From IMG/VR virus record IMGVR_UViG_3300042987_000276, positions 1 to 21,980 of that record: a stretch of DNA of 21,980 nt, one strand, 5' to 3'. Shown here piece by piece: positions 1-8,300 of the stretch. Numbering within the stretch: the first letter of the stretch is position 1; each line of letters begins with the position of its first letter. The stretch comes from a virus. The notes under the pieces were generated by a model, which worked only from the letters and a program-made list of their open reading frames with translations, did not search any database and had not been told where the DNA came from. Both the position numbers and the translations under genes were made by a program.

Positions 1-461
1 GTTGCCGACGTCGCAGTCGCGGCATTGCCGGTGATGTTGATTCCCCAAGTGCCGGACGCGCCGCTGCCTCCAAGTGATGGGCTATATGACGTGTAGTTGC
101 CGGCATGAAGGACTTGGTTCCCACCATGCTGAAGCGATCCAGCGGTTACATTGATCGTGCTTCCGCTAAACTGCATATTTGCGGCGCTTGCAGCAACATT
201 TAGCGTGCCATACGTGCCGGTGTCTCTGTTGTAGACAAAGATATATCCCTGACCGGACGACATTCCGATCTCTGCGGCTTGCCCCGTAGCGGCTCCGCCG
301 CTGTACCATCCGGTAAAACGACCCTGACCGCCTGAAGATATGTCTCCAGAAAAAGACCTCTGGGATGTGGTCGCGGAGTTACCGCTGATCGATATGCCCC
401 ACGTACCGGACGCACCTGTGCCGCTTAGAGTCGGAGCGTAAGAGCCGATGTTCCCGGTGTG
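1..461 (-). repeat. Two copies of a 118-residue tail fibre module
   Basis: The motif H-T/A-G-N, then SY-P-L, then GASGTWGI and a GN-A/S-AT end occurs twice in frame. Copy A begins at 461 and copy B at 107, exactly 354 nt (118 codons) apart. The DNA is similar but not identical (TCCGGTACGTGGGGC against TCCGGCACTTGGGGA). Copy B runs off the edge. More copies may follow outside. Such units form repeated shaft segments in tail fibres. Confidence 0.7.
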
Positions 462-1448
462 TATGTATGTCTGCCCAGCATCGGTCTGCACGCTGCCCCA
501 AAGCCGGATAATTCGACCTCCGTTTGCAACGGTTTGTGTACCGACAATATTTAGACCGGAGCCAAACAAAGCCGCGCCAATCTTTCCGTCGTTTCCGTCA
601 CTCTGGTTCGCGTGACCAAAGCGGATATTCTGCCCAGACGTTACTTCAACGCTTCCAGTCAGCGTCCCGCCGGCTAACGGCAAATAGCTCGTCGCGTTGC
701 TCAACGGCGTATAACCAAGCGCCGTAGTCACGTCACCGGAAGCAAGTGATGCACCGGTCGTGACGCGACCCTTCGCGTCCACAGTGACCTTGGTGTACGT
801 GCCGGCAGCTACTCCGCTGTTGGCGAGCGTGAGCGCAGTCGAGGAGCCGGTTGATCCGGACCCTGTGACATCGCCCGTGAACGTCAGTGAGCCAGAGATT
901 GACGACGTCGAAACACCGGTAACGTGACCGGTTGCATCCACGGTAATGACAGGCACTGACGTCGAGGACCCGTACGAGCCCGCCGTAACGCCGCTCACCG
1001 CATGGCTGATCGCGCCGCTCGTTGAGTTGTACGAAATCGGCGCAGTACCAGACAGCGCGCCACGCGCACGGGCATTGGTGAAGTACAGATTCGTGCTGCC
1101 TTCCGTGACAGCATCCGTACTTCCCGGGGAAGCAGAGATCTCAACGTACGCCGAGCCAGACCAGCGGTAGGTCTTGTTGGTATCGAGCGTGACGTAGATC
1201 TTGCCGGTCTCCCCCGTCGCCGGAAGCGCGGCTAGGTTAGCCCCTTCAACTACGTCGTCAACGTAGGACGGCAGCTGTGCAGACGGCACTTTCCCGCTTC
1301 CGTCGAGCGAGGCGTAGCCATTTGCCACCCCCTTGTTCGAGGCGGATTCTTTCTGACCCAGCTCGGTGTTGATGTTCGTGAAGTTATTGTCAACTTCAGC
1401 GTTGGTCAGCGGCGAACCTTTGCCTGATCGAGTGGTAATACTAGCCAT
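1..1448 (-). CDS. Tail fibre protein, C-terminus cut by window edge
   Basis: At least 482 codons, open to the left edge with no stop. It was recovered by reading the minus strand from the ATG at 1448, which has AGGTAA about 6 nt upstream. The start MASITTRSGKGSPLTNAEVD and GKIYVTLDTNKTYRWSGSAYVEIS are typical of phage fibre N-terminal parts. Further on are TNLYFTNARARGAL (about residue 118), ALGYTPLS (about 243), LPLAGGTLTG (about 256) and two copies of GASGTWGI followed by GN-ATT/ATA motifs, all known fibre repeat elements. The protein is Gly/Ser/Thr-rich, trimeric beta structure expected. It would form the receptor-binding fibre; the tip, with any chaperone or receptor domain, lies outside the window. 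Confidence 0.88.
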   Translation of the reverse strand, partial: MASITTRSGKGSPLTNAEVDNNFTNINTELGQKESASNKGVANGYASLDGSGKVPSAQLPSYVDDVVEGANLAALPATGETGKIYVTLDTNKTYRWSGSAYVEISASPGSTDAVTEGSTNLYFTNARARGALSGTAPISYNSTSGAISHAVSGVTAGSYGSSTSVPVITVDATGHVTGVSTSSISGSLTFTGDVTGSGSTGSSTALTLANSGVAAGTYTKVTVDAKGRVTTGASLASGDVTTALGYTPLSNATSYLPLAGGTLTGSVEVTSGQNIRFGHANQSDGNDGKIGAALFGSGLNIVGTQTVANGGRIIRLWGSVQTDAGQTYIHTGNIGSYAPTLSGTGASGTWGISISGNSATTSQRSFSGDISSGGQGRFTGWYSGGAATGQAAEIGMSSGQGYIFVYNRDTGTYGTLNVAASAANMQFSGSTINVTAGSLQHGGNQVLHAGNYTSYSPSLGGSGASGTWGINITGNAATATSA

Positions 1449-1479
1449 GCTGGTTACCTAGCGAGAAGCGAGAACGGAA

Positions 1480-1498
1480 GGGCGTGAGTTACACGCCC
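1480..1498 (-). terminator. Hairpin before the tail fibre gene
   Basis: A perfect 7-bp stem, GGGCGTG and CACGCCC with loop TAACT, lies 6 nt after the stop of the 153-aa gene. The bases after it on the minus strand are TTCCGTTCTCGCTTC, pyrimidine-rich but not a clean U-run. It may act as a weak terminator or lower the level of the fibre transcript relative to upstream genes. Confidence 0.5.
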
Positions 1499-1503
1499 GC
1501 CGA

Positions 1504-1965
1504 TTAGACTGCGGACAGGGTAATCGTCCAAGTCACCGTCATCGCGTCATCAGCAGCCTTGTTCACCACTGGGAACACGGTGCGGCAAAGCATGGTGCCA
1601 GCGGTCGAGGCATTGAAAATGCCAGCTTCCGTCACGGCGCCAGTCGCATCACCGGCCTCGAACGAAGACACGTAAACAACCTGGTTGTTGTTCGCGCCAG
1701 CGATCGTGGTCGAGTCAAGCGCCTCACGCGAGCCAAGAGTGCTCACGAGATCGCTCTGACCAGCAGCGGCTGCAGTGGTACCAGCGCCAAGCGCCATGTG
1801 CGACATGACGGCCTGCGACGTACCAACCATACGGCTGATGATGTAAGCAAGGCCGGTGTTCACCACAAGGTTGTTGACCTCGCGCTGATCCTTGACGTTG
1901 CCATCCTTGTCCCGAAGGACAATGTTCAGCCGACCCTTAACCTTCAAACTCTCAAGAGTGTTCAT
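1504..1965 (-). CDS. Conserved phage structural protein, 153 aa
   Basis: A 153-aa beta-rich protein. The opening LKVKGRLNIVLRDKDGNVKD followed by VVNTGLAYIISRMVGTSQA and the later phrases SHMALGAGTTAAAAGQSDL, TEAGIFNASTAGTMLCRTVF and VNKAADDAMTVTWTITLS form a pattern I know from many marine and soil phage proteins that lie next to tail fibre genes. Their function is not settled; a tail-associated or receptor-adhesion part is likely. The ordered strands suggest a single jelly-roll or Ig-like domain. GAGG lies 9 nt before the ATG at 1965, and the gene begins 14 nt after the repeat protein. A perfect hairpin follows its stop and separates it from the tail fibre. Confidence 0.72.
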   Translation of the reverse strand: MNTLESLKVKGRLNIVLRDKDGNVKDQREVNNLVVNTGLAYIISRMVGTSQAVMSHMALGAGTTAAAAGQSDLVSTLGSREALDSTTIAGANNNQVVYVSSFEAGDATGAVTEAGIFNASTAGTMLCRTVFPVVNKAADDAMTVTWTITLSAV

Positions 1966-1979
1966 CTAAGACCCTCACA

Positions 1980-3392
1980 TCAAGTGAATGAACGAGAACT
2001 ACCAACATAATCCTCTGCGAAATACGAGAAATCGCAGTAACCCTGCGACCGTAGAGTTCCCGAACTATCTACGGATACAGAGTCAGACTTTCCGGGATCG
2101 AAGCTCTTGAACGAGGCATCGGTAACCTGGAAGAAGTCGTCGAAATATTTTGAGTGCGCTTTAGCGATTTGTTCAGCAATGTCTATTGAGTTTTCGGGTG
2201 ATCTGGAGAACGATTTTAGGATGGCAATAACGTCTTCAATTAGTGCAGATTCTGATATGGACTTAGCAAGATCCCAGCTGTCAGAGTCGGAGGTAACCGA
2301 CTCGTCAGATGAGGTCTTGCTAAATCCAATAGCTGTAGCGTCCGAAGCATCAGCGCTATCGCTAGTCGGCTTATCGAAGGCATATGAGTGCGCGTCTGAA
2401 AAAGCGCCGTCGTCTGCGAGTAACTTTTCAAGATCAAATCTATCTTCGTCACTGAACACGCCGGCGTCGTCCAGCGCTTTTACCAGTTCGCGAATTGCGC
2501 TATCGGCGGCAGCAGCAGAATCAACGGACGACTTCAGAAACTCCTGAATCGCCTGGTCTGCTGCTTCAAGTGACTCCGCAGTAACCTTTTCGAACAAGCG
2601 AAGATCTGAATCGGACAGTGAAGCTGTGTCGGCGGCTGGCTTTTCAGTCGACAACGCCGCGAGGTCAGATGCGCCGGAGGCGTCATCAAAGACTCTCGTG
2701 TAATTGACCTGGCGATAGAACTCATCGCTAGCACCAGCAATGTTGCTGGTCTGCTTGAGGAAAACCATCTCCTGGTCGTCCTCAATACTTGCTTCTCCGT
2801 CTATGTCGTCGGTTGCAGTTACGCTGTCTGATACCGGCTTAGTAATAAGACGTGAGCTATCGTCAGACAACGTTGCTGCATCAAGTAGCGTCTTTTGTAT
2901 AGCCACCGAAGCATCGTCAAGGGCAGCGCATACGTCAGCAACCTGCTTAGCTACAGACAGATCTGCGTTTTCTAGCACTGCTGCAGCATCTGTAAGCGCC
3001 TTAGCAATGGTGCGCGCGATTGCATCCGCAACCTTCGGGTTCTCTTGCACGCCTTTCGCAAGCGCATACAGACGAACATCGGACAACGAAAGATTGTCCG
3101 TCAGCGTCTTTGCAAACGTCGCCGTCTGGTCGTCGGTAACAGAAGCTTGATCAGTTAGAGACTTGCCGACCGACGCTACGAACCGTTCAACAACGTTGAA
3201 CGCGTCCTGTAGTTGCTTCTGTATTGACCGGGAGGCTTGGTCCGAAACCGTAGCCGCATCAGAGCGATCAAGGACGAGGAGGAAGATTCCGATCTCGTAT
3301 ACGAGCTTTATGACACGGGCTTGCACTGCTGCGGCGAGAGTGCCCGCCGTAGCTGTTGCTTTGAGAATGCTCCATGCCGCAGTCAGCTTCAC
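1980..3392 (-). CDS. Tandem 18-residue repeat protein, probable virion fibre or spacer, 470 aa
   Basis: No named family is assigned. The 470-aa protein starts at GTG 3392, overlapping the previous stop as GTGA. Residues 1-44 contain a hydrophobic helix (VIKLVYEIGIFLLVLD). Residues 45-437 consist of 21 tandem units of about 18 residues with the pattern x-A/S-x-x-x-D, seven to eight variable residues, then K-x-x-x-D; most are exactly 18 long (QASVTDDQTATFAKTLTD is a clean copy). Three insertions break the period near units 9, 10 and 19. The last 33 residues form a different cap with YCDFSYFAEDYVGSSRSFT. I recall similar Asp/Ser repeats in uncultured phage proteins near fibre genes. Position between a BppU-like protein and the fibre genes suggests an exposed rod or stalk. 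It is acidic and has lower GC than the head genes. Confidence 0.75.
   Translation of the reverse strand: MKLTAAWSILKATATAGTLAAAVQARVIKLVYEIGIFLLVLDRSDAATVSDQASRSIQKQLQDAFNVVERFVASVGKSLTDQASVTDDQTATFAKTLTDNLSLSDVRLYALAKGVQENPKVADAIARTIAKALTDAAAVLENADLSVAKQVADVCAALDDASVAIQKTLLDAATLSDDSSRLITKPVSDSVTATDDIDGEASIEDDQEMVFLKQTSNIAGASDEFYRQVNYTRVFDDASGASDLAALSTEKPAADTASLSDSDLRLFEKVTAESLEAADQAIQEFLKSSVDSAAAADSAIRELVKALDDAGVFSDEDRFDLEKLLADDGAFSDAHSYAFDKPTSDSADASDATAIGFSKTSSDESVTSDSDSWDLAKSISESALIEDVIAILKSFSRSPENSIDIAEQIAKAHSKYFDDFFQVTDASFKSFDPGKSDSVSVDSSGTLRSQGYCDFSYFAEDYVGSSRSFT
2082..3260 (-). repeat. 21 tandem 54-nt coding units
   Basis: The stretch encodes the 18-residue repeats of the 470-aa protein (residues 45-437). 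Units are alike at protein level, mainly at the Ala/Ser, Asp and Lys positions, but differ widely in DNA sequence, so they are old or under diversifying selection rather than recent duplications. Exact period holds for units 2-8 and 11-18. Unit 1 has one extra residue, unit 9 ten, unit 10 two and unit 19 two. Confidence 0.75.
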
Positions 3393-3727
3393 GCTATGTC
3401 CTCTCGGACGCGGAATTTGAGCAGGTCATAGACCGTCTGACGGGCCCCTGTATTTGACCAATAGACTTCTACTTCGCCCTCGTAGTCACCAGCCGGGATA
3501 TTCAAATCACCGGCTTGCCATACGATCAGGGCTATACCTTGGGCCGCTTGCTGCTGGTTGATCAGCAACTGCCGTGAGAACAACGCGGCAGTGCCCCCAA
3601 CATCGCGAAAGTGCAGGGTGGCAGTCGCCCCGGCCAAGTCGATCGGGTCGCCTGTGCTTTCATCGGTGAGCGTCACGCTAACTTGAGGATAGGTGTCGCC
3701 TTGAACCAGTTTGATTCTCTCAGCCAT
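3389..3727 (-). CDS. BppU-like Ig-type domain protein, 112 aa
   Basis: A small beta-sandwich protein. It starts MAERIKLVQGDTYPQVSVTL and contains DLAGATATLHFRD and IPAGDYEGEVEVYWSNTG, a pattern seen in the N-terminal domain of phage upper baseplate proteins (BppU) and many stand-alone phage proteins. In those, the domain anchors receptor-binding parts to the tail. Here it stands alone at normal domain length, upstream of the repeat protein and tail fibre genes, so a tail-tip or fibre-adaptor role is likely. AGGGG lies 7 nt before the ATG. Its stop overlaps the GTG start of the repeat protein (GTGA), so both are probably made in fixed ratio. Confidence 0.75.
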   Translation of the reverse strand: MAERIKLVQGDTYPQVSVTLTDESTGDPIDLAGATATLHFRDVGGTAALFSRQLLINQQQAAQGIALIVWQAGDLNIPAGDYEGEVEVYWSNTGARQTVYDLLKFRVREDIA

Positions 3728-3728
3728 C

Positions 3729-3806
3729 CTAACCCCTACTCGTATAGGTTGAGGTGCCCCGCGTGATATTAGCAGGGGTAATACCCGATTGCACGATCGT
3801 CGTCAT
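3729..3806 (-). CDS. Possible 25-aa microORF
   Basis: After the lysozyme stop the minus strand holds a 25-codon frame that starts with an ATG overlapping that stop (ATGA) and ends TAG just before the next ATG. Its last codons (AGTAGGGGTTAG) supply the ribosome binding site of the next gene. The product is Thr/Ser-rich (SGITPANITRGTSTYTSRG at the end), with no membrane span. It could be a coupling frame that keeps ribosomes moving through the 75-nt gap, or a genuine peptide. There is no independent ribosome binding site, so confidence is low. Confidence 0.3.
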   Translation of the reverse strand: MTTIVQSGITPANITRGTSTYTSRG

Positions 3807-4288
3807 AGGCCGGATAGGTAGAGGGCTCTTTCGTCCTGACGACGCTTGACCAGCCCCGGCAGGACCCGACCCCCTGCCTTAGTCCACTTCATAAACTCGT
3901 CAGCGGCCTCTTCGAACTCCCCCCGGTTGGTCTTCATCCGCAGCCCACTGCGCTGCAGATTGCCGAGGCCCACGTTGAAGCTGAAGGAAACCAGAGCGTC
4001 GAAGACGCCTTGGCGACCAACAGCAGCAGGGCAAAGTCTGGCCACGCCGCGCTCAAACCTCTCAAGGTCTTGAGCAAGAATAACGTCCACCTCTCCCATG
4101 CTGATGACCCTGTCCCAGCCAGGGGGTATCGGTAAACCACGCCGCTCTTCAAATGGCACCCTCCCGTGAGCTGGGTCGATGACGTGGCCAACGCCGACCG
4201 TCCACAATAGGGCAGGGCAGCGGTAGGGCTTGGTCCTGACCCCCTCGTGATGCTTGATCATCTGGATTGCAGCTGGGGAGACTTTCAC
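3803..4288 (-). CDS. Endolysin, GH24 lysozyme
   Basis: A 161-aa muramidase that cuts the glycan strand of peptidoglycan. The catalytic E15 sits in HHEGVR, followed by C24 and T30 in KPYRCPALLWTVGVGH. Spacing matches T4 lysozyme E11/D20/T26 exactly, with Cys in the Asp place. Endolysins with an E-D/C-T triad are well known, so the Cys does not imply loss of activity. The C-terminus has the family phrase LPGLVKRRQDERALYL. I start at GTG 4288, overlapping the holin stop as GTGA; the frame stays open to 4414 but the added 42 residues are an Arg/His-rich shadow of the holin. No signal or SAR anchor is seen, so release should depend on a true holin. Confidence 0.9.
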   Translation of the reverse strand: MKVSPAAIQMIKHHEGVRTKPYRCPALLWTVGVGHVIDPAHGRVPFEERRGLPIPPGWDRVISMGEVDVILAQDLERFERGVARLCPAAVGRQGVFDALVSFSFNVGLGNLQRSGLRMKTNRGEFEEAADEFMKWTKAGGRVLPGLVKRRQDERALYLSGL

Positions 4289-4770
4289 TTTTTGTTGAAG
4301 GCCTGCGTACCGAACCAGAAGGCGATGATCGAGGACAGGATCAGCATTTCGTCGTCCGAGAACACGTTCTCCATAGCGACGGCAAACGGAATCCCGGTGG
4401 TGTATGCATACCAAACACCAGCGATGTTTAGTGCTACTAATTCCAAGACAAAAATGTAAGTAACGACCGGTCGGACACTAGCCCGAAGGTTGATCATCCA
4501 CTGGCTCGCGCCCTTGCCGATCTCGATGTCGTGCTGATACAGAGCTTGCCGCTCTTCCCCGGCAGTCTGAGTCTGTATCTGCTCGAGCTTGATCTCCTCG
4601 ACCCTAGCCTGAGCAAGGAACCCCTTCTCGGCGAGGGCGAGCTCACGGTCCTTCTGGGCGGCGACCAAGGCGAGCTCGTGCTTCTTGTCCTGCCGGTCTT
4701 GGAAGATCGTCAGAATCTTCGGCAGACCCCCAGCCAAGAAGGAAAGAAAAGTCGAAACCATGGTCATCAT
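4285..4770 (-). CDS. Holin, GTA-type 3TM family
   Basis: A 161-aa membrane protein. It has a short hydrophobic N-terminus (residues 3-23), a long charged helix at about 28-90 rich in Gln, Glu and Lys, the phrase INLRASVRPVVTYIFV, a span at about 101-124 and a last span at about 142-157 ending FWFGTQAFNKK. The ASVRPVVTY and FWFG elements are typical of the family called holin of 3TMs for gene-transfer release (PF11351). Such proteins open the inner membrane so that the endolysin can reach the wall. Placement fits: the lysozyme gene follows with a 4-nt GTGA overlap. The start shares ATGA with the upstream gene; a second Met one codon later is possible. Confidence 0.82.
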   Translation of the reverse strand: MMTMVSTFLSFLAGGLPKILTIFQDRQDKKHELALVAAQKDRELALAEKGFLAQARVEEIKLEQIQTQTAGEERQALYQHDIEIGKGASQWMINLRASVRPVVTYIFVLELVALNIAGVWYAYTTGIPFAVAMENVFSDDEMLILSSIIAFWFGTQAFNKK

Positions 4771-5177
4771 TTGGAGGCCCTCACAACATCATCGCCCTTA
4801 GTCACAATCACATGGTCGCCCTCGACGTCGACGCGCATCGGTTGTTCCTTGCGGTCAAGCTTGTCGAGTTTTGCGACCAGGCTCTTAATCACTTCAAACT
4901 CTGGTTTTTCTTCCTTCTCGGTAGCGCCGGCGATATTGCCGAGCATTGAAATGAGGGCTGTGAGGCTGGCGCCAAGCAGACCCATAACTGCTGCGATCTT
5001 TTCGTTTTCTAGCATCAAGCTGGAGCCCACGCCAATAACGACAATGATCGTTATGTACAGCAACCCATACTTGCCGATCGCTTTCCCTGCTACTTCCTTC
5101 GCTGAGGATTTAGCCTCGAGTCGATTCAGCTCGGCCTGCATTTGCGCCTTGAACATCTCTAAGTCTTGCTCGCTCAT
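4767..5177 (-). CDS. Two-span membrane protein of the lysis module, 136 aa
   Basis: A 136-aa protein with a charged N-terminal helix (residues 1-35, Glu/Lys-rich), two hydrophobic spans at about 37-56 (YGLLYITIIVVIGVGSSLML) and 63-84 (AAVMGLLGASLTALISMLGN), and a charged C-terminal tail with a small beta-like piece (MRVDVEGDHVIVTKGDD). Two spans with polar ends are the class II holin layout, but sequence alone does not prove it. It is coupled to the next gene through an ATGA overlap, and that gene is the better holin candidate. It could be a second holin, an antiholin or a pore-modifying partner. No homologue is named here. Confidence 0.65.
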   Translation of the reverse strand: MSEQDLEMFKAQMQAELNRLEAKSSAKEVAGKAIGKYGLLYITIIVVIGVGSSLMLENEKIAAVMGLLGASLTALISMLGNIAGATEKEEKPEFEVIKSLVAKLDKLDRKEQPMRVDVEGDHVIVTKGDDVVRASK

Positions 5178-5180
5178 ACC

Positions 5181-5333
5181 TCAACTACCTCTCTTGTTAA
5201 TGAGGTCAAACAGCGTACGGACTTTTTCCTCCAGTACGGCTACGCGGAGGTCGAGCTTCGAGAGCACGATGATCAGGGTGATTACGGCGAGGATTACTGG
5301 CCATGCCCTGACAAACATTTCAAATGCGTCCAT
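5181..5333 (-). CDS. Small single-span membrane protein, 50 aa
   Basis: A short gene found by reading between the giant protein and the lysis genes. The 50-aa product has one hydrophobic span at about residues 11-25 (WPVILAVITLIIVL) after MDAFEMFVRA, then a charged helix LDLRVAVLEEKVRTLFDLIN with heptad character, ending KRGS. AGGGGG lies 6 nt before the ATG, and the stop is 3 nt before the next ATG, with GAGGT of its 3' end serving as the next ribosome binding site. It opens the lysis module, so it may be a small holin, antiholin or spanin-like partner. The TM-then-coil layout would suit an inner-membrane spanin subunit, but it is shorter than known ones. Confidence 0.72.
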   Translation of the reverse strand: MDAFEMFVRAWPVILAVITLIIVLSKLDLRVAVLEEKVRTLFDLINKRGS

Positions 5334-5345
5334 TTTTGCCCCCTA

Positions 5346-8300
5346 TTACAGCTGGTTATAGATGGGCAGCAGCCGGTCCTTGAGGGTCCGGTCAACACGC
5401 CAACCATTGGAGAACGCCTCGTCAACGGTCTCTGCCGTTGGGCCGAGGAGCGTGAATACGGGGCTCTTCCCAAAATCGGCGGCTTGCCCGGCCATCATCG
5501 GAATCGCCATGGCCCCGTGGAATCCAGAGCGGTCGTAAATTTCGGTTACATACTCCGGCCAGTCCATGCGATCTGACCGGAAGTACTTAGGACCGGACTC
5601 AACACCAGGCAGCAGCCAGGCCAGGCCGTTCTTCGCGTACTCACGAAGCTCTAGCCCAAGCATGGCGAGGGGCATGGTGGCGACTGCAGTGAGAGCAAAG
5701 ATGCCGACCGTTGCTCTGATCGGCGTGTTCGGCGACTCCATCAGCCTTGTGAGGGCTTCTCTCTTGACGCCGCCCAGGATGACTTTCTGGTATGAGTAGA
5801 AGTACTGCTTGAGCTGCCATACCAACGCCCAGTGCGGGTCCGATGCCCATACCGGGCGCTCGGCTGCATTCGGGCGGAGGATGGATGACTCAACAAAACG
5901 CTGCAGACCTTGCTTGACCTTCTGGCCTTCGGGCGTCGTCATGCGTCGCCCGTTCTGGATCCAGGTCAGCACGTCTTCTCTGGTCAGCCCGAGCTCACGC
6001 AGGTATCGCTCAGATCTCGGATTGTTGAACTCGTTACGAGCGTGCTTGGTAATGAACTGCACGCCCATACCAGCCGCAAACTCGCGGGTGAAGTTCGTGA
6101 AGAAGTTGAGGCCGATCACCCTGAAGTACGCGTCCGACATCTTGCGCACCTTCGGGTCCATGTAATCCTGCTCGGCTTCTGTCACCCAGGCGTTAGCAAC
6201 GGTCTCGTTAGTGACGATACCGATGTCGCGAGCAAACTGAGCCGCCTCTTGGCGATTTTTAATCGTCGCCGCAAGCTGCTTGAACCCTTCCGTGATCGAG
6301 CCAAATTCCTTTGACGTGATAATTGGGCCAGCCAGGTCGGTCAGCGATGCGATGGTTGCAAACGGCAGAATCGTGATGAACTGCAGGAACTGCCCCCAGC
6401 TGTTCACCTTGCGCCACATCGGGCTGAGCGGCTTGGATTGATAGCCGAGATACGTGCTGATGATCTCTTCAGCCACGGCCCGATCTTCGGCGTTCAGTCT
6501 ATTGAGCGCCGCGTCGAGCATGCTGTTGCCGTTAGCATCCTTCGTATGACGGTCGAACTCGACTCGCTTTACAACATGCCGTATGTAGTTGATGAACGCT
6601 TCATTGGGTTCTTGCAAAAAGCCAGCTTGCTGCAGTCGCTCGCGCGGAATGCCTTTTGTCAGCTTAATCGCTTGAACAACGTCCGACGCGGGGTTCGTAG
6701 GGTCAATATCAATCGGTCGATCATCAAGAACTGCCTGCTGAACGCGGAGCAGCTTATTCACGGAAGTAGTAGCTACGGAACGTGATACGCCATTGGCTAC
6801 TAGCAGATCTATAAACTCCTCAGCCCTACCGTAAACCTCCATCAAGTTCAGAGCTACGGGGAAGTAGTCTGCTTGCCGATTGATATCCGTATTGGACGGC
6901 GCGATGTAGTCTTCGTACAGACTGTCTAGGAACCCGCGAATTTCGCGAGCTTTACCAGTTAGTTGGGCAGTCGGTGTCGAGGTAGCGGCTTCTTGCATAC
7001 CAGCGATTACCGCCGGGTCATCCATACCGCCAATCTCCAGGGCAAACTTGTTCTGCAGCTCGTTGTTCTTGAGAGCTGCTGCTCGAAGCATGCCAAGTCG
7101 TCCCTGCGAGCCGTCTTCCTGTGACCGGACGTAGAACATGTCGGCGACTTGATCCCCGGCGTACATACGAAGCACGCCGTCAGCGGTACGCACGATCTTC
7201 ACGAGCGGGCGTATGTTGGGGTTCTTCAGGATCTGATCAATCCTGCCCCTCCAGTGCGCCGCCAACGCCACGCCACCATTCTGAATGGCCATGTCGTTTA
7301 GCTCGTATGCGAACATCTTCTCGGTAAACCCGAGGCCGTTCTCCTTGACCTGGTTACGGCGGGACTCGAGTACCGAATCCATGAAGGCCTCAAAGTCTTG
7401 ATTGAGGCCCTCCGCGTAACGCTTGCGGAAGTTCTGGCTGGCGGACCGCCACAGCTTGTTGAGGCTGGAGACAAAGTCTTTGAAGAATTTCTCGACCATG
7501 TTCTTAGCCTGGCGGTTCTTGTACCGCTTGCTAGCCCACATGGCGACTTGGTCCGAGAACCACTCTTCAAAGCCAAGATCGAAGCCGTACTTCTCGCTAA
7601 GGCCTTTGAATGTTGCAGAGTTCTGATACGCCTTTACGAGGCGATCACGAAGCGCCTTGTTGGACAGAGCCTTGTCGCGCTCTTCCTTGTAAAGGCTGTG
7701 ACCGATCTCGTGCGCGGCGACGATTGCATCCTGGAGCACGTTACCGGACTCGCGCAGGATGATGACCTTGCCGAACTCACCAGAGATGTGCTTGCCGAAT
7801 ACGGAAGGCGTCCCGCGCATATGCGAGAGCGCCAACTGCACGGCGGCAAGGCCCTTCGGAAACATCTGCTCAAGCTGGCTGGTGCTCATCTGATCGAGCT
7901 GAGCAAACGAGAAGATCCGTGGAGGATTTTTTAGATTCAACACTTTGAGAAGATCGTCGATGATCTCCTGCACCATGTTGTTGACCGCTGCCGTGAGTCT
8001 CTCTTGAGCTCGAGCAGGATTGACCGTACTCGGGGCCGAGCCGCTGCGCCGGTCAATGGCCGAACGCGGAGTATCAATGTTCATCCGCGTAGCAAGCTCG
8101 TCGCCCTGTAGATTGCTTCCAGAACCGCGAGATTCGTTCATGCGGTCGGACTCAGACTGCCCATCTGCAACTTCAGTCGGTCGGTCTCCCGCCAGCGCTT
8201 CTGCCGTGAGCTGCCGTTGGCGGTCTTCCTGCGTCTGTTGACGGAAGCGCGGTGAGCGGAACAGTGTGTTCAGAGAAACGCGGTTAGCTCCGACGACTGC

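Noticed and set aside
2107-3150. Plus-strand frames opposite the repeat protein
   Set aside because: They are Ser/Ala-rich mirrors of the 54-nt repeats. The minus frame has the conserved period and operon coupling.
2082-3260. Regular repeats as a CRISPR-like array
   Set aside because: Units match at protein level, not DNA level, have no spacers, and lie in one open frame.
4200-4240. Cys in the Asp position of the lysozyme catalytic triad as a sign of inactivity
   Set aside because: Endolysins with an E-C-T triad are known to be active, and the spacing (E15, C24, T30) is exact.
4288-4414. Upstream extension of the lysozyme frame to 4414
   Set aside because: The added 42 residues are Arg/His-rich and overlap the conserved holin C-terminus. 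A GTG at 4288 overlapping the holin stop gives a normal GH24 N-terminus.
4531-5361. Plus-strand frame of 276 codons across the lysis genes
   Set aside because: It is Leu/Ser-rich antisense to membrane protein genes that have good ribosome binding sites and overlaps; no domain is visible.
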